NCBI GenBank assembly: GCA_963736425.1
Contig: CAVTOX010000024.1
Location: 1 to 64,000 of the forward strand
Direction: 5' to 3'
DNA length: 64,000 nucleotides
Source of the DNA: Prado023 sp963736425
GTDB taxonomy: Bacteria > Actinomycetota > Actinomycetes > S36-B12 > CAIYMF01
Below the pieces are notes generated by a model, which saw nothing but the letters and a program-made list of their open reading frames with translations, made no database searches and had not been told where the DNA came from. Position numbers and translations under genes: made by a program. Within the stretch, counting starts at the first letter, position 1. Every line of letters starts with the position of its first letter. This document shows positions 1-8,737 of this stretch, in pieces.

Positions 1-192
1 GACCACCAGGTAGACCTGCGATCCGCTGCGGCGGCTGACCTCGACGACCTGCCCCTCGATCCAGACCCGGTTGAGCCGCGCGATGTAGTCACGCAGCTTC
101 ACTGAGATCTCGCGCACGGGCCAGGCACGTTCCGGGGCGGATCCGTCTGCGGCTGCGCCGCCCGGGGCGGCGATCTGGGGGGCTATGACCAT
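1..192 (-). CDS. xseA: Exodeoxyribonuclease VII large subunit, N-terminal fragment
   Basis: The first 64 residues of XseA run off the left edge of the window. Reading the minus strand from the ATG at 192 gives a protein with WPVREISVKLRDYIARL followed by VWIEGQVVEVSRRSGSQVYL, the typical start of the OB-fold nucleic-acid-binding domain of exonuclease VII. The enzyme, together with the small subunit XseB, degrades single-stranded DNA into oligonucleotides. It is divergent from ispH, the usual actinobacterial arrangement. The nuclease core lies outside the window. Confidence 0.85.
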   Translation of the reverse strand, partial: MVIAPQIAAPGGAAADGSAPERAWPVREISVKLRDYIARLNRVWIEGQVVEVSRRSGSQVYLVV

Positions 193-247
193 GGTCGCGA
201 GGGTACGACAGGCGGCAGACATTGCTGGGTCGCCCTACCATTGGGGC

Positions 248-1213
248 ATGTCTGAATCGGGTGGCAAGGTCCTGCTGGCAGCACCCCGCGGCTACTGCGC
301 CGGTGTGGATCGGGCCGTGGTTGCCGTGGAGAAGGCCCTCGACCTCTACGGTGCCCCGGTCTACGTCCGCAAGGAGATCGTCCACAACCGCTACGTGGTG
401 GACTCCCTGGCTGCGCGCGGGGCGGTGTTCGTCAGCGAGACCGACGAGGTCCCCGAGGGCGCCACGGTGGTCTTCAGCGCGCACGGCGTTGCGCCGTCCG
501 TGCACGAGGAGGCGGCCGAGCGGAACCTGCGGACCATCGATGCGACGTGCCCGCTGGTCACCAAGGTGCACAACGAGGCTCGCCGGTTCGCCGACGAGGG
601 CTACCGGATCCTGCTCATCGGCCATGAGGGCCACGAGGAGGTCGAGGGCACCATGGGCGAGGCCCCCGAGGCGATGACGCTTGTGGAGGGTCCGGGTTCC
701 GTGGCTGCGCTCGATATCGCGCCCGACGAGAAGGTGGTCTGGCTGTCGCAGACCACGCTGTCCGTGGACGAGACGATGGAGACCGTCGGGGCCCTGCGTG
801 AGCTCGTGCCGGGGTTGGTCAGCCCGCCCAGTGACGACATCTGCTACGCGACGCAGAACCGCCAGACCGCCGTGAAGAAGGTCGCCCCGCGCAGCGACGT
901 GCTCATCGTCGTGGGTTCGGCCAACTCATCGAACTCGGTGCGCCTGCTCGAGGTCGGCCTGCAGCACGGCGCCAAGGCGGGTCACCGCGTCGACCTCGCG
1001 ACCGAGCTGGACGCGGCCTGGTTCGAAGGGGCGGCCACGGTCGGGGTGACCAGCGGGGCCTCGGTCCCGGAGATCCTTGTCCGCGACGTGCTTGTGCGCC
1101 TCGCCGAGCTGGGATTCGACGACGTCGAGGATGTGGACGCGGTGGAGGAGCACATGGTGTTCGCGCTGCCCCAGGAACTGCGCCGGGACCTGAAGGCCGC
1201 AGGGAAGCAGTAG
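248..1213 (+). CDS. ispH: 4-hydroxy-3-methylbut-2-enyl diphosphate reductase
   Basis: This is the last enzyme of the MEP isoprenoid pathway, an iron-sulfur reductase that makes IPP and DMAPP. The 321-residue protein is full length. The three cluster cysteines are visible in GYCAGVDRAV, DATCPLVTKVH and DDICYATQNRQ. The family motifs SAHGV, GHEGHEEVEGTMGEA, QTTLSVDET and NSSNS are in order. I place the start at the ATG at 248, just before the conserved block, rather than the upstream ATG at 185, which would overlap the divergent xseA start. The gene is intact. Confidence 0.97.
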   Translation: MSESGGKVLLAAPRGYCAGVDRAVVAVEKALDLYGAPVYVRKEIVHNRYVVDSLAARGAVFVSETDEVPEGATVVFSAHGVAPSVHEEAAERNLRTIDATCPLVTKVHNEARRFADEGYRILLIGHEGHEEVEGTMGEAPEAMTLVEGPGSVAALDIAPDEKVVWLSQTTLSVDETMETVGALRELVPGLVSPPSDDICYATQNRQTAVKKVAPRSDVLIVVGSANSSNSVRLLEVGLQHGAKAGHRVDLATELDAAWFEGAATVGVTSGASVPEILVRDVLVRLAELGFDDVEDVDAVEEHMVFALPQELRRDLKAAGKQ

Positions 1214-1240
1214 TTGCGCCGCCGTCTCGGGGCCGGGGCG

Positions 1241-1729
1241 TCAGCGGTCCGTGAAATGGCGGATCGCGGCGATCGTGGTCGACAGGATCGTGGCGGCCAC
1301 GACCCAGATGGCGTTCGGGCCGAGGGTCTGCGCGATCATCAGGGCCTCGCGTGTGCGCCACGATCCACCGGTGGTGGGTACGAGCAGCTGCCCGGCGATC
1401 AGGACGGCGGCCAGGAACGCCAGGGGCGGCATCATCGCCGGCAGCGAGCGATCGCCCGCCCGAGTGACCAGGGGCGCGATGATCGCCACGACGACCAGCG
1501 TGATGCCCGTCCAGAGGCCGATCCGGTCGCGTAGCGCCGCTTCGAGACAGGCGACGGCGATGACTGCGAGCGTGGCGAGCGCGACCACGCGACCGCCACG
1601 GAATCCCCGGCCCTGGTCGCGCTGCGCGGCCGCCGCCGGCACCGCACCCGGATGCTCGCGTGCCTCGTTGGCCGGCGCCCCGGAACGTCCCCACCCGGCA
1701 TCGCTGGCTCCGGGTGCGGGCAGGGTCAC
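1241..1729 (-). CDS. DUF6542 family membrane protein
   Basis: A 162-residue protein with a polar, Ala/Gly/Arg-rich N-terminal tail of about 45 residues followed by four probable membrane segments (for example VVALATLAVIAVACLEAAL, GITLVVVAIIAPLV, LAFLAAVLIAGQLLV, AIWVVAATILSTTIA). Proteins of this kind (DUF6542) commonly sit next to ispH in actinobacteria. It is convergent with ispH, leaving only 27 bp between the stops. Its function is unknown, and the assignment rests on topology and neighbourhood. Confidence 0.75.
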   Translation of the reverse strand: MTLPAPGASDAGWGRSGAPANEAREHPGAVPAAAAQRDQGRGFRGGRVVALATLAVIAVACLEAALRDRIGLWTGITLVVVAIIAPLVTRAGDRSLPAMMPPLAFLAAVLIAGQLLVPTTGGSWRTREALMIAQTLGPNAIWVVAATILSTTIAAIRHFTDR

Positions 1730-1760
1730 GGGGCGATGGTAGTCCGCTGCCCGACGAGCA

Positions 1761-3101
1761 TCACGCGACGGCCGTTGACGTCGTGTCCAGGGTCAAGTCC
1801 TGTAATGACTCGCGTGCCCCGAGGGCGCGTTGTTCCAGCCCGTCGAGGCCGTCGGGTGGGGTGGCGTCGAGCGCTGTCCAGTCCTGTGCTGCCGAGTCCA
1901 GCGGCGTCGAGTCCAGCGGGGTCGAGGTGAGGGCGAGTTCGTCCGCCTGGCTGGGCGCGTTCTGGCCGGGGTTCCGGGCAGCCAGACTGCGCGGCTGCTG
2001 ATCCACCTGCCGGGGAGCGTCCAGCGGGATCGGCAGGCCCTGCATCTCGGTGAAGCGTCGACCGGTCACCAGGACCCGGGACTCCAGTGAGGCGATCGCC
2101 CGGTTGTAGGAGGTGACACCCGAACCGAGGGCGGAACCCACCTTGTCCAGGTGCCCGAGCATGGTCGCCAGCCTCTCGGCCAGCTCCCGCCCGAGGGCCT
2201 GGACCTCCTTGGCGTTGGCGGCCAGGGCGTCCTGGCGCCAGATGTGACTGACGGTGCGGGTCAGTGCCATCAAGGTCGTCGGGGTTGCCAGAACGACGTT
2301 GCGGTCGAAGGCGTGCTCGAGCAGGGTCGGGTCGCAGGCCAGTGCCTCGGCGAGCAGTGACTCCGCGGGCAGGAACATGACGACGAACTCCGGTGCCGTG
2401 TCGAACTGCCGCGCGTACTCCTTGCTCGCCAGCCGATCGACGTGGTTGCGCACCTCCCGCGCATGCTGAGCCCGCGCGGCGGCAACCTCGTCCTGCGGGT
2501 CGCCGGCCTCGATGCCGAGGATCGCACGCAGGGAGACCTTCGCGTCCACCACGACCGTCTTGTCCTCGCCGAGGTTCAGCACCACGTCCGGGCGCAGCAG
2601 GCCCGCATCCGTGGACACGCTCAGCTGTTCGGTGAAGTGCACGTCGCGGACCAGCCCGGCGGATTCCAGCACGCGGCGCAGCTGGAACTCGCCCCACCGC
2701 CCGCGCACCTCACTGTGGCCCAGTGCCCCCACCAACCGGGCAGTCTCGCGCCGCAAGCCGTCGGTGGACACGCTCGTGCTCTGGGCCACGGCTCGCATCT
2801 GCTCGGCCAGTTGAGCTGTCGAAGTCGCGCGTCCTCCTTCCGCTCGAGCCACCGCCTCCTCCAGTCGGCCCAGGGCAGTCTGGACGGGAGCCATCGCTTG
2901 AGCCACCTGTTCCGGCGCCTGGTCCCGGGACTCCGCGGTTGCCCGTGCGGCCGTCAGCTCGGCCTCCAGCCGCGCCATCCGCTCGGTGGCAACAGCGCGC
3001 TCAGCTGCCTGCCGCGGCCGGTCCATCAGCCCACGCAGCAGCCACCCCACCACGAGGGTCACCACGGCGAAGGCGGCGCTCCACAGAATCGTCGTATTCA
3101 T
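1761..3101 (-). CDS. rmuC: DNA recombination protein RmuC
   Basis: The 446-residue protein has an N-terminal membrane anchor (ILWSAAFAVVTLVVGWLLRG), a coiled coil up to about residue 130, and then the RmuC nuclease-like core. The core is visible as VRGRWGEFQLRRVLESAGL, PDVVLNLGEDKTVVVDAKVSL and EFVVMFLPAESLL. RmuC proteins are linked to limiting inversions at short repeats. The last 80 residues are low complexity with repeated TPLDS units, encoded by two 15-bp direct repeats around 1898-1927. This tail is not part of the conserved family. The gene is intact. Confidence 0.9.
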   Translation of the reverse strand: MNTTILWSAAFAVVTLVVGWLLRGLMDRPRQAAERAVATERMARLEAELTAARATAESRDQAPEQVAQAMAPVQTALGRLEEAVARAEGGRATSTAQLAEQMRAVAQSTSVSTDGLRRETARLVGALGHSEVRGRWGEFQLRRVLESAGLVRDVHFTEQLSVSTDAGLLRPDVVLNLGEDKTVVVDAKVSLRAILGIEAGDPQDEVAAARAQHAREVRNHVDRLASKEYARQFDTAPEFVVMFLPAESLLAEALACDPTLLEHAFDRNVVLATPTTLMALTRTVSHIWRQDALAANAKEVQALGRELAERLATMLGHLDKVGSALGSGVTSYNRAIASLESRVLVTGRRFTEMQGLPIPLDAPRQVDQQPRSLAARNPGQNAPSQADELALTSTPLDSTPLDSAAQDWTALDATPPDGLDGLEQRALGARESLQDLTLDTTSTAVA

Positions 3102-3184
3102 GGGTCATTCCTACGCGGGGGGTCTGACATTGACGAGGTGATTGGCGAAACGTGTCGGGTCGGCGTGTCGCGGGCTCGCCGGGC

Positions 3185-4573
3185 TCAGGCCACGCGGGCG
3201 TGGTTGTCGTCCGGGTGGGAGAGCGCGGATGCGCCCTGGGGGCTGGTCCAGCGCAGCCCTCCTGCCGAGGTGGCCTCGACTCGCCACCCGCCCTCGTGCT
3301 TGAGGCCGTGGTGGCGCCGGCACAGCGCGTGCAGGTTCTCCGAGGAAGTCGGGCCGAGGGGAAACGGGACGAGGTGGTCGAGGTCGCACTCCGTTGCTGG
3401 AACGGCGCAGCCGGGGAACCGGCAGGTGCCGTCGCGCAGTCGAACATGCCGGTCGAGTGCCGCGGGCGGCCGGTACGAAAGCGTCCCGACGTCGAGCACG
3501 GCACCCGTGGTGCGACAGGTCAGGACATGTCGCCAGCGCGCATCGCCTGCGGCCAATCGTCGGGCGTCGGCGGCAGGGATCGCTCCGAACCCGTTGATGA
3601 CACCGGGGGAGTCGGTGAGCCCTGCCAACGAGTCGACCGGGATCGTCACCGTGATGACGGTACCGACACTGGTCCGCCGTCCCACCTTCCCGCCGTCTGA
3701 GACGCCGGGTGCGTCGGCCTCGCGGGCACCGGCCCGTGGGTCGAGGACCAAGTCGACGAAGGCCGCCGCGAGCCAGATGTCCATCGGTTCCCGGGTGTCT
3801 GACAGTTCGTGGGTCGGGTCGCCGTTCCGGTCCGCCAGCGCGCAGGACCGGATCACGGAGTACACGCGCTCGGCGTCCTCACTGGCCAGCCGCGCGACCA
3901 GGTCCGCTGTCCCGTCCCCGCGATGCCCGACCCAGACGCCTCGCTCGGCCAAGCCCCGGCTGCGACGTCGGGGCCGCTCCCCACAGCCGAGGGCCAGCAG
4001 ACGACGTTGGAGGTAGAGCTCAAGGCGGCGGGCTGTGTGTTCCCGGGCGTAGGCCAGGCCGTCGGCCAGCAGGGCGGAGCAGTCAGATTCGAAGTCCTCG
4101 CGCGGCAGCCCGTCGGGGTCGGTGCGGGGAACCTCGAACAGGGCGTCGGCGAGGATGCGCGCTCGGGTCAGGTCCAGCTCCCCGCGGAACAGGGCAGCCC
4201 ACACCTCCGGCTGGTGGCGCAGCAACTCGGCCGTGGCTCGGGTGTGCTGCGCCGACCGGCGCGAGACGACCAGGGCGCATGACACCTCGTCCAGCACGCG
4301 GTCGGTCGCCGATCCCCCCGGGGTCTCATCCGCGACGGCTGCCACGCAGGCGACCCTGAGGGCCGCGACCTGTCTGGACAGGGACTCGACAACTTCCAGG
4401 GACAGCATCGCGGGCCCGAACGCCGCCAGGTCGAGGTCCCGTTCCGTCGGACCGTCCGGCCCTGGGCTCGGCGGTCGGGCCCGGATCACCTCCACCAGTT
4501 CATCGACGCCCAGCTCTGCGGCGTCGATCGGCAGGCCGCGTTCATCGCGCACCGTCAGCACGACCTCAAGCAT
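3185..4573 (-). CDS. DUF222 / 13E12-repeat HNH endonuclease-type protein
   Basis: A 462-residue protein. Residues about 1-340 form the DUF222 domain typical of mycobacterial 13E12 repeat proteins. The C-terminus holds an HNH nuclease motif, CRFPGCAVPATECDLDHLVP then NLHALCRRHHGLKH, with zinc-type cysteines and the catalytic His. I chose the ATG at 4573 because a GGGGGAG ribosome-binding site precedes it. The frame stays open to 5356, but that extension overlaps ychF antisense and has no family similarity. An actinobacterial SOS box lies 16 bp upstream, so the gene is probably LexA-controlled. Members are often multicopy; the substrate is unknown. Confidence 0.9.
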   Translation of the reverse strand: MLEVVLTVRDERGLPIDAAELGVDELVEVIRARPPSPGPDGPTERDLDLAAFGPAMLSLEVVESLSRQVAALRVACVAAVADETPGGSATDRVLDEVSCALVVSRRSAQHTRATAELLRHQPEVWAALFRGELDLTRARILADALFEVPRTDPDGLPREDFESDCSALLADGLAYAREHTARRLELYLQRRLLALGCGERPRRRSRGLAERGVWVGHRGDGTADLVARLASEDAERVYSVIRSCALADRNGDPTHELSDTREPMDIWLAAAFVDLVLDPRAGAREADAPGVSDGGKVGRRTSVGTVITVTIPVDSLAGLTDSPGVINGFGAIPAADARRLAAGDARWRHVLTCRTTGAVLDVGTLSYRPPAALDRHVRLRDGTCRFPGCAVPATECDLDHLVPFPLGPTSSENLHALCRRHHGLKHEGGWRVEATSAGGLRWTSPQGASALSHPDDNHARVA

Positions 4574-4588
4574 GGGCTCCCCCTTCGC

Positions 4589-4604
4589 TCGAACTGGTGT
4601 TCGA
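4589..4604 (-). promoter_or_regulatory. LexA (SOS) box upstream of the HNH gene
   Basis: The 16 bases read TCGAAC-TGGT-GTTCGA, a perfect palindrome outside the four central bases. This matches the established actinobacterial/mycobacterial SOS box TCGAAC-N4-GTTCGA. It lies immediately upstream of the ribosome-binding site of the DUF222-HNH gene, where LexA binding would block transcription until DNA damage. Confidence 0.8.
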
Positions 4605-4768
4605 TCACCTGTCAGAACCGTACCCCACCCCACCGACATAGCGGGGTGCCGCGGAGCCGGCCTGTGGATGGAGGACGGAGTGGTGTGAGCCTGTCTGCTG
4701 AACAGCGCGTCTGGACCCGCCAGCGACGGGTCCAGAGGCCCATCGGATCGCCGGTAGAATCGTGCGTT

Positions 4769-5843
<1,075 letters not shown>

Positions 5844-6338
5844 CCGAGAGCGTCGTCGCAGGTCACGGGCTCAACCCGGTTGCTGTTCGGTCGACATCGG
5901 CGGCGAGGCCCCGCCTGTCTCCCTGCCTCTGGCGTTGGCAGGGTCATCGACGGGGCCCGCCCACGATCGGTCCAGGCTGACCACCACCGCGCGTGCGCGG
6001 TCGTGCACCTACCGGCGCCGGAACTGGCGGCTCGGGAAGTGGACCAGAGTCTGAGGTCCCGGGAGCGGGCGACAACCGGCGGGACGGACGTCCCTGCCCC
6101 AGCGCCCCTGTCGGATCTACCTGTGGGAGGTGGACGGAACCCCCGACCCCGGTCAGAGTGTGGACCAACACCATCCGCGCCGCGCGCTCACCGGGGCCGG
6201 CCCTGTGACTCTCAGCCGTTCTCCTTCGTTCGGAACCGTGCCCGGCCTCACCTGGCGGCGGATCTCGTCAGGTTGCGTTGTCGGAGTCCTATGCTGGGCG
6301 TCTGGGGCCACGTCGGCCCGGAGCGAAGGAGCGGGACC
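5844..6338 (+). other. 495-bp intergenic stretch without a supported gene
   Basis: Several short frames are open on both strands, but none shows a ribosome-binding site with a plausible start, a domain, a signal peptide or a family motif. I see no RNA gene or mobile-element end. It may carry the promoter for the small gene that begins at 6339. Confidence 0.5.
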
Positions 6339-6656
6339 ATGCCGGATGGCACGATCGAACCCCGCATCATGGCGTCCTCAACCGTCCGTCCGACGCTCGT
6401 GGTCGCACCCGCGATGAGGCAGACCTCGACGCACTCGCCTGAGTTGACCCCTGGCGTCTCGACAGTCGACGACGTCGCCGGCGCCGTCGTGGGGATGACG
6501 TCGAAGGCGGCGAAGAAGCTCCTCGAGCCGCGTGGATTCGTGGTCCGAGTCCTCTCCGAGGATGAGGGCCAGCGGTCACAGGCGCTTGGCTCGAACGCCG
6601 AATGTGCCAACCTGACGGTCGTTGACGGCAAGGTCACCCATGTCGCATTCGGCTGA
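6339..6656 (+). CDS. Small I78/PASTA-like hypothetical protein
   Basis: A 105-residue protein with AAGGAG eight bases before its ATG. Residues about 50-105 (VVGMTSKAAKKLLEPRG, FVVRVLSEDEG, LTVVDGKVTHVAFG) follow the pattern of small actinobacterial proteins in which 'GMT..EA...E..G..VRV' is followed by 'NV.V.DGKVT', as in peptidase-inhibitor-I78-like or PASTA-like folds. The first 45 residues are Ser/Thr-rich without a clear signal peptide. The fold call is tentative and no catalytic function is implied. Confidence 0.5.
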   Translation: MPDGTIEPRIMASSTVRPTLVVAPAMRQTSTHSPELTPGVSTVDDVAGAVVGMTSKAAKKLLEPRGFVVRVLSEDEGQRSQALGSNAECANLTVVDGKVTHVAFG

Positions 6657-6676
6657 CCAACTGCCGCCCCGTCCTG

Positions 6677-6796
6677 ATGATCAGGCCCCTGGAGATCGCC
6701 GATGCCGAGGCCGTGGCGGCGATTGCGCGCAGGGCCCGCATCGGGGCCATCCCGCGCTTCCCTGATCTGCACTCGCCCGCAGAGGACCTCGGCATC
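6677..6796 (+). pseudogene. GNAT acetyltransferase remnant (N-terminal 40 codons)
   Basis: The reading frame starts MIRPLEIADAEAVAAIARRA and continues IGAIPRFPDLHSPAEDLG, the typical beginning of a GNAT N-acetyltransferase with the 'PDLH.PEED' loop. Similarity then stops abruptly and the rest of the domain, including the acetyl-CoA-binding loop, is absent. The arsenic cassette promoter follows directly. It looks like a gene cut off by insertion or rearrangement of the downstream cassette. Confidence 0.5.
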
Positions 6797-6844
6797 GGGA
6801 CGGATTGCCACGTACGTGAGCCGATCGTGACGTGCATCGATTGC

Positions 6845-6864
6845 TCAATGAACGTTGCTATAGT
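6845..6864 (+). promoter_or_regulatory. Candidate ArsR operator overlapping a -10 element
   Basis: TCAA-N6-TTGC (6845-6858) is an imperfect dyad of the kind bound by ArsR/SmtB repressors (consensus-like TCAA-N6-TTGA). It is followed directly by TATAGT (6859-6864), a good -10 hexamer. It sits 66 bp upstream of the aquaporin start. I see no good -35 at 17 bp, so the promoter call is tentative. Confidence 0.35.
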
Positions 6865-6929
6865 TCACCCGTGAGTGTCGGGATGCCGTCGAGGGCCAGC
6901 GTGCCTACCCGCACCCAGAGGTGGTCGAC

Positions 6930-7648
6930 ATGACCCTGACCCCCACCACCCGCCGGGTCCTCGCCGAGTACCTCGGGACCATGATCCTGGTCACGGCTGT
7001 CGTCGGCTCGGGGATCATGGCCACCGAACCTCACCGACGACGTCGGCGTCCAGCTGCTGATGAACATGCTTGCCACGGTGATGGTCCTCGGCCTGCTGAT
7101 CTGGACCCTGGGTCCCGATCTCCGGTGCGCACTTCAACCCGGCCGTGACCGGCGTGGCACTGGTCCGCCGGGAGATCGCCGGCCGTGAGGGGGCTGCCTA
7201 CATCCCCGCCCAGATCGCGGGCGCCATCACCGGCGCGATGCTGGCCAACCTGATGTTCGACCTGCCTGCCGTGGAGATCTCGACGAACGACCGGACTGGC
7301 GCGAACCTGCTCCTCGGGGAGGTCGTGGCCACGGCCGGCCTGCTGTGGATCATCGGCGCGCTGACCCGGACCGGGAACGGCCGCCTCGGCCCGATCCTCG
7401 TGCCCGCGTGGATCGGCTCGGCCTACTTCTTCACCTCGTCGACCTCCTTCGCCAACCCGGCCGTCACTGTCGGTCGGATGTTCACCGACACCTTCGCGGG
7501 GATCGCACCGGCCTCGGTGCTCCCCTTCATCCTCGCCCAGTTGGTCGGCGCGGCGATCGGTGCCGCCCAGACCGAGCTGTTCCACCCGCGCCCCGGGGTC
7601 ATCCCCGAGCCGCTCGACCTGCCCGGCCCCGTCCACGAACGTCCCTGA
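6930..7648 (+). CDS. aqpS: MIP/aquaporin-family channel, AqpS-like (two frame breaks)
   Basis: Reconstructed length is 238 residues with six membrane helices and both signature loops, HFNPAVTG near residue 70 and SFANPAVTVG near residue 170. One extra base near 7026 and another near 7117 break the frame; between and around them the family sequence is continuous. In arsenic operons of other bacteria (AqpS of Sinorhizobium) such channels let arsenite leave the cell after ArsC reduces arsenate. The arsC gene follows 24 bp downstream with its own GGAGG site, supporting that role. The symbol reflects context; water or glycerol transport is also possible. Confidence 0.75.
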
Positions 7649-7672
7649 TCCACCCGATCCCTGGAGGAATCC

Positions 7673-8077
7673 ATGTCCGAGAAGCCGTCCGTGCTCTTCG
7701 TCTGCATCCACAACGCCGGCCGCTCCCAGATGGCCGCGGCCTACCTGACGCACCTCGCCGGCGACCGCGTCGTCGTCCGCTCGGCCGGGTCGGCGCCCGC
7801 CGAGTCCGTGAACCCGGCGGCCGTCGCGGCGATGCTCGAGGAGGGCATCGACATGTCGGCCGAGACCCCCAAGATCCTCACCGACGAGGCCGTGCGCGGA
7901 TCCGACGTGGTCATCACGATGGGCTGTGGCGACACCTGCGCGATCTACCCGGGCAAGCGCTACGAGGACTGGAAGCTCGACGATCCGGCGGGCCAGGGGG
8001 TCGACGCCGTGCGCCCCATCCGGGACGACATCCGCCGGCGGATCGAGACGCTGATCAGCGAGATCGCCCCGGCCTGA
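7673..8077 (+). CDS. arsC: Arsenate reductase, LMW-phosphatase type
   Basis: A complete 134-residue enzyme of the low-molecular-weight tyrosine-phosphatase fold. The catalytic loop C11-IHNAG-R17-S gives the CX5R motif. Cys85 and Cys89 in GCGDTCA match the resolving cysteines of the thioredoxin-coupled type, and DWKLDDPAG carries the general-acid Asp. It reduces arsenate to arsenite. It sits in an operon with the upstream aquaporin and is convergent with the arsR remnant. GGAGG lies 8 bp before the ATG. Confidence 0.93.
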   Translation: MSEKPSVLFVCIHNAGRSQMAAAYLTHLAGDRVVVRSAGSAPAESVNPAAVAAMLEEGIDMSAETPKILTDEAVRGSDVVITMGCGDTCAIYPGKRYEDWKLDDPAGQGVDAVRPIRDDIRRRIETLISEIAPA

Positions 8078-8111
8078 TCGCCCCGACCTGATCGGACCGC
8101 CGCGGAGCGCC

Positions 8112-8511
8112 CTACCGCATCGGCTCGGCCGCTTCGACCCAGCCGTCGATCCGCGTGGTGAGGTCGGCGAGCGTGCGCTCGAAGGCCGCTGGCGTCCGGA
8201 CGCCCAGACGGCGGCGCGAACACGACGCAGGGGCCAGCACCGGGGGATCGACCCCGCGCTGGCATGCCCGGGCCAGGCACCCCCAGCCGGACCTCCGAGG
8301 GCAGGCGGCGGACCAGGCCGGCGGACTCCAGGACCTTCAGGTGGTGCGCCAGCAGGTTCGACGACATGCCCAGCGTCGCGGCCAGGTCGCGCGGGCTGAC
8401 GTCAGCGACCTCGAGGGAGTCGATGACGCGCAGTCGACCCACGTCGGACAGTGCGGCGTGGCCCGCCGCCCGCCAGGCGAGATCGTCGGCGCCGCTGGAC
8501 TCAGTGAGCAT
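8112..8511 (-). pseudogene. arsR: ArsR-type regulator, damaged C-terminal half
   Basis: Residues 1-70 form an intact winged-helix ArsR domain (SDVGRLRVIDSL, SPRDLAATLGMSSNLLAHH, LKVLESAGLVRRLPSE). After LPSE the frame is no longer recognisable. In a different frame the last 40 codons read TPAAFERTLADLTTRIDGWV followed by a stop at 8112, which resembles the end of a LMW-phosphatase domain. I infer an ArsR-ArsC fusion gene that lost most of its phosphatase part. The DNA-binding half could still repress the divergent cassette. Confidence 0.6.
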
Positions 8512-8546
8512 TGAGCAAGAGCGACCTGCGTGGCAGGCACAGTCAA

Positions 8547-8575
8547 GCGGCCGAGGTCTCCGCCGGGCGCCTGGC
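8547..8575 (+). repeat. 29-bp direct repeat, copy 1
   Basis: The 29 bases are identical to 10334-10362. Copy 2 lies inside the 3' end of the MFS-cNMP gene and encodes AAEVSAGRLA. Copy 1 lies upstream of that gene and encodes the same peptide before a stop codon. This suggests the stump of an earlier related gene or a partial tandem duplication. Confidence 0.85.
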
Positions 8576-8737
8576 TGATGACGGGGGTGCGGGCTGAGGC
8601 CCTCAGCGAGGTGCGGGCCGCGAACCCGATGCCTCAGGCCCCGCTGGCCCCTATTGTTCGAGGTCAGGATGCCGCGGCCGACAACTGCCGCGGCCCACGC
8701 CGCGGACGGGCATGCGTGACCTCAGCGGGGGTGGTGG

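Noticed and set aside
5944..6174. 76-codon minus-strand frame
   Set aside because: No ribosome site or motif, and Pro/Gly/Arg-rich composition typical of random high-GC frames.
8512..8737. Possible small gene between arsR and the MFS gene
   Set aside because: Only the 29-bp coding stump is recognisable; the remaining frames lack starts with ribosome sites and any motif.
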